Part shown: piece by piece, positions 61,446-64,000 of the stretch
How the letters are laid out: the number at the start of each line of letters is the position of its first letter
Position numbering within the stretch: position 1 is the stretch's first letter
Assembly (NCBI GenBank): GCA_009760855.2
Contig: WPIO01000001.1
Location: forward strand, 15,979,001 to 16,043,000
From: Cristatella mucedo
Lineage: Eukaryota > Bryozoa > Phylactolaemata > Cristatellidae
Reading direction: 5' to 3'
Length of the DNA stretch: 64,000 nt
Notes under the pieces: generated by a model
What the model saw: the letters and a program-made list of their open reading frames with translations, nothing else
Told to the model about the DNA's origin: nothing
The model's database searches: none
Made by a program: the position numbers and the translations under genes

Positions 61446-61868
61446 TGCACCTCTAGGATCTGTTGATCTGTTGCCTTGCAGCCATATTAATCACCAAATA
61501 CACAGGCTTAATAGGTTTTTTGGTACCCCAGCCTAAACGGATTTGCAGTGCTCCAGCACAGACAATGCCACCCTGCTAGACAACTCCCAATCGCAGATAT
61601 AGGTCGGACATGATGACTCTAAATGTACAGACAGTCTTCCTAATGAAACTTTCAGAAATTAAGCACTTATAAAAGAGGACATACATTCCGAGCGCATGTC
61701 AACGTTCGCACAGCATAACTACCTGTTGGAAAAGAAAGTCTCTCAGTCCAGCCGAAGGCTTCAGGTATGCTTATGAGGAGTTCAATTTTTATCTTCGATT
61801 AGTTTAAAGAAATTTGCCACAATCCAGGATAGAATTTTTGCAAGGCAAGCATTCATTTACCAGTCACT
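61446..61868. other. Spacer
   Basis: Nothing recognised between the LINE-B and LINE-A remnants. Confidence 0.4.
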
Positions 61869-62308
61869 TCAGCGGATTGCGATTATTTGAATGGCAAATG
61901 CACCCGGGTCAGCATAGAAGTGATAACCGATCCCATGGACCTGAATCACTTTCCCCAGAGGTTCAGTATAAATGGAGATCAGCAAAGGACTGAGAACGGC
62001 CCTTGTGGAACTCCACAAGCGACTGGTCTGCTGGATGAGACTTGACCGCCACACGACACGGATTGAACACGGTCGGACAAGTACGATTTGAACCACGCCA
62101 GCGCCTCGTCTGCCTGATCAGTACCATACATATCCCAAAGGGTGCAATGAAAAAGCAGCGTCAGCGACCTTTGTTTATCGACGCATGGACAGACCCACGA
62201 AATACTTACATTCAGAATTATTAAAGTTAATTGATTAAAACTATGAGAATGCATGTTGTTTTGGATGTATATACAATTAGTAACTTTTCTCCCCCGATAT
62301 TTTGACAA
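61869..62308 (-). mobile_element. LINE-A RT fragment, minus strand
   Basis: DEALAWFKSYLSDRVQSVSC and ACGVPQG, then a frame shift to LISIYTEPLGKVI and YHFYADPG. The active-site box is YADP, not YADD, so it is dead. Confidence 0.85.
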
Positions 62309-62529
62309 GACAGTCGTCGTAGTTGTACCGTGGTATTAGTACAATAAGTATCCCACGGGGAATACTTTACCAACCGGTGCTCGTGGATCTTTAATTCATG
62401 CACTCACCCATAGCCGTAGATTTAAAAAATTAGATAGGCTGATAACTTTTAATGTAAGCCCATGTGTGTATCATTCCTTCGCAAAAGTGAGTTCCCTAAA
62501 GGCAAATCATGAATGTCACGCTTGTGCCC

Positions 62530-62625
62530 TTTGTGATATTTATGGTATTAGTAATAGTAAGAATCTGTTTGTATTGCACCCTAAGATAATTTAAACTCCA
62601 CCCAGATGCTTTGCAACTCTTGCAA
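62530..62625 (-). mobile_element. LINE-A 3' tail, degenerate
   Basis: TTTGTATTGCACCCTAAGAT then AATTTAAACTCC, as in other reversed LINE-A ends. Confidence 0.45.
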
Positions 62626-63049
62626 GAGAATAAATAACAAAGGATTAGTGTCATACTTAGACGAGCATGCAAAGCAACAAGTATCATTCTTAAGCTAGCA
62701 GGGTAAAGAAATCGTGAAGATTCACATGGCAGCTGATTAGTAGAACCTGTGGCTACCCACGTGCGCTGAAACGCGCGAGCAGTTAAGCACGCAAGCCACA
62801 CAGATACAAACCAATTATGTTCAAAGGCGAAGGGAAATCTAACCACAGAAGATGCGTCTTTGCTGAGACTTAAAGGATGCAAAATCATTACAGATTGTGA
62901 CTACGGACGTAAAGCGAGTTTCAGAACACTTTCGGTGCTTGCGAACTGAAGTCTGGATCGCCTAGCGATTTCAATTTAGTGCAAGAGACGGCAGAATGAC
63001 TAGAGGAGCTGAGGATGCTGCGGGTGGTGCGAGAGAGGGAGCAAGAAGC

Positions 63050-64000
63050 TCGGCCAGGCAGGATAGTCAGGTCAATGCAACGAGTGAAACGACTAGGTGT
63101 GATTGCCAGACAAAATCTAAGCTTTCGCTTCTATGAAGATGGCGATCAGTTGTACCGTTATTTTGATACCCGGATTAGAGACAGAGGTCCTTGCAAACTA
63201 TCGCCCAGTTTCCCTTCTTCGTTTCTTGTCAAAGATTCTTTAAAAATTGTTGCTAAGCAGCTGGTTGAACATATTGAAATGAATACAATATCAGAAGCAT
63301 TTCAATCGGGTTCAAGAGGCAGCACCCCATTGAAACTGCTCTCCTCCGTGCTAACAATGACATTCTACGGGGCAACGATAACGGGAATGTCACTGCACTG
63401 GCTCTGTTAGATCTTCCAGCTGCCTTCGACACCATTGATCACGATGTTATACTTGAACGATTGAGAACAACGATCGATCTGACAGACGAGGCCCTGGCGT
63501 GGTTTAAATCGTACTTGTCTGATCGTGTTCAATCCGCGTTGTATGGGGGTCAGGTCTCACACACGAGACGGGTCACCTGTGGAGTCCCTCAAGGATCCAT
63601 CCTCGGTCCCTTGATGTTCTCCATTTATACTCAACGTCTGGGAAAAGTGATTACGGCCCATTTAATAGGATATAACTTTTATGCTGACGGTACTCAGTTG
63701 TATTTGTCTTTCGAACCATCGGAATCTGCTGCGGCAACTGAGAAACTGAATGCTTGCCTTGCCGATATTCGATCCTGGATGTCGGAAAACTTCTTGAAAC
63801 TAAATGATGATAAAAATGAACTACTGCTCCCTACTACGCCCTAAGCGTGTGACTGGATTAAAAGGCTTTGCTCTTCTAATAGGCAATGCTATTGTGCGAC
63901 CATCACCACGTGCTCGAAATTTACGTGTTGTTTTCGACAGCTGCCTCAATTTTAAAAGCTTCATTCAGAAGACTGATTTTACAGCTAGCCATCACGTCCG
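63050..64000 (+). mobile_element. LINE-A copies: RT fragment plus longer copy leaving the window
   Basis: A short YADD-region piece (FRFYEDGDQLYRYFDT at about 63120) is followed by an earlier-domain piece from 63180 (KIVAKQLVEHIEMNTISEAF), so two copies are joined out of order. A stop at 63408-63410 and a frame shift precede the frame 63461-63844 (DEALAWFKSYLSDRVQ, CGVPQGSILGPL, NFYADGTQLYLSF, NFLKLNDDKNELL). The active site is YADG, so it is inactive. Confidence 0.85.

Overview
This is eukaryotic, animal nuclear DNA. It has spliced genes with long introns, long microsatellites, and decayed non-LTR, LTR and DNA transposons. By joining splice sites in phase, three protein genes could be rebuilt almost completely: PRMT3 (protein arginine methyltransferase 3, minus strand, 12 coding exons, 558 aa), the pyruvate dehydrogenase E1 alpha subunit (PDHA, minus strand, 9 coding exons, 396 aa), and a tailless/TLX nuclear receptor (tll/NR2E1, plus strand, 8 coding exons, 428 aa). 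The tailless P-box reads CDGCAG, with Ala where, as I recall, vertebrate TLX has Ser and insect Tll has Ala. I therefore lean towards a protostome, probably an arthropod, but the species cannot be fixed from this window.

Layout: 0-0.35 kb is a LINE fragment. 1.5-14.8 kb is PRMT3, whose introns hold LINE, SINE, Tc1 and a TAA-flanked MITE. 14.8-18.1 kb is intergenic with tRNA-like SINEs. 18.1-31.1 kb is PDHA, whose 5.4-kb last intron holds three LINE 3' ends and two unexplained open frames. 31.1-41.8 kb is a transposon-rich spacer: a broken Ty3/gypsy element, LINE copies, SINEs and microsatellites. At about 41.83 kb, just after a LINE 3' end, base composition changes to a very GC- and CpG-rich block of about 15 kb that encloses tll (44.6-54.1 kb) and ends near 57.3 kb. 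57.3-64.0 kb returns to AT-richer DNA with a Tc1 remnant and several LINE copies, one running off the right edge.

The three genes are not a functional unit. PRMT3 methylates arginines, classically on ribosomal protein S2, in the cytosol. PDHA is the thiamine-diphosphate subunit of the mitochondrial pyruvate dehydrogenase complex. Tailless is a developmental and neural-progenitor transcription repressor. Repeat biology links the window: one LINE family (called LINE-A here) and a tRNA-like SINE family (SINE-2) share about 30 bases at their 3' ends, a second LINE family (LINE-B) ends in ACATT repeats, and a second SINE family (SINE-1) recurs throughout and abuts a PRMT3 exon.

The most unusual observations are: a reversed copy (about 66 bp, 88% identical) of part of tll exon 5 inside the preceding intron, with most changes silent in the exon's frame; complementary GA and CT tracts on both sides of tll exon 6; a 19-nt microexon in the tll DNA-binding domain; a GC-AG intron in PRMT3; and a CGG tract of about 52 units just after the tll stop codon.
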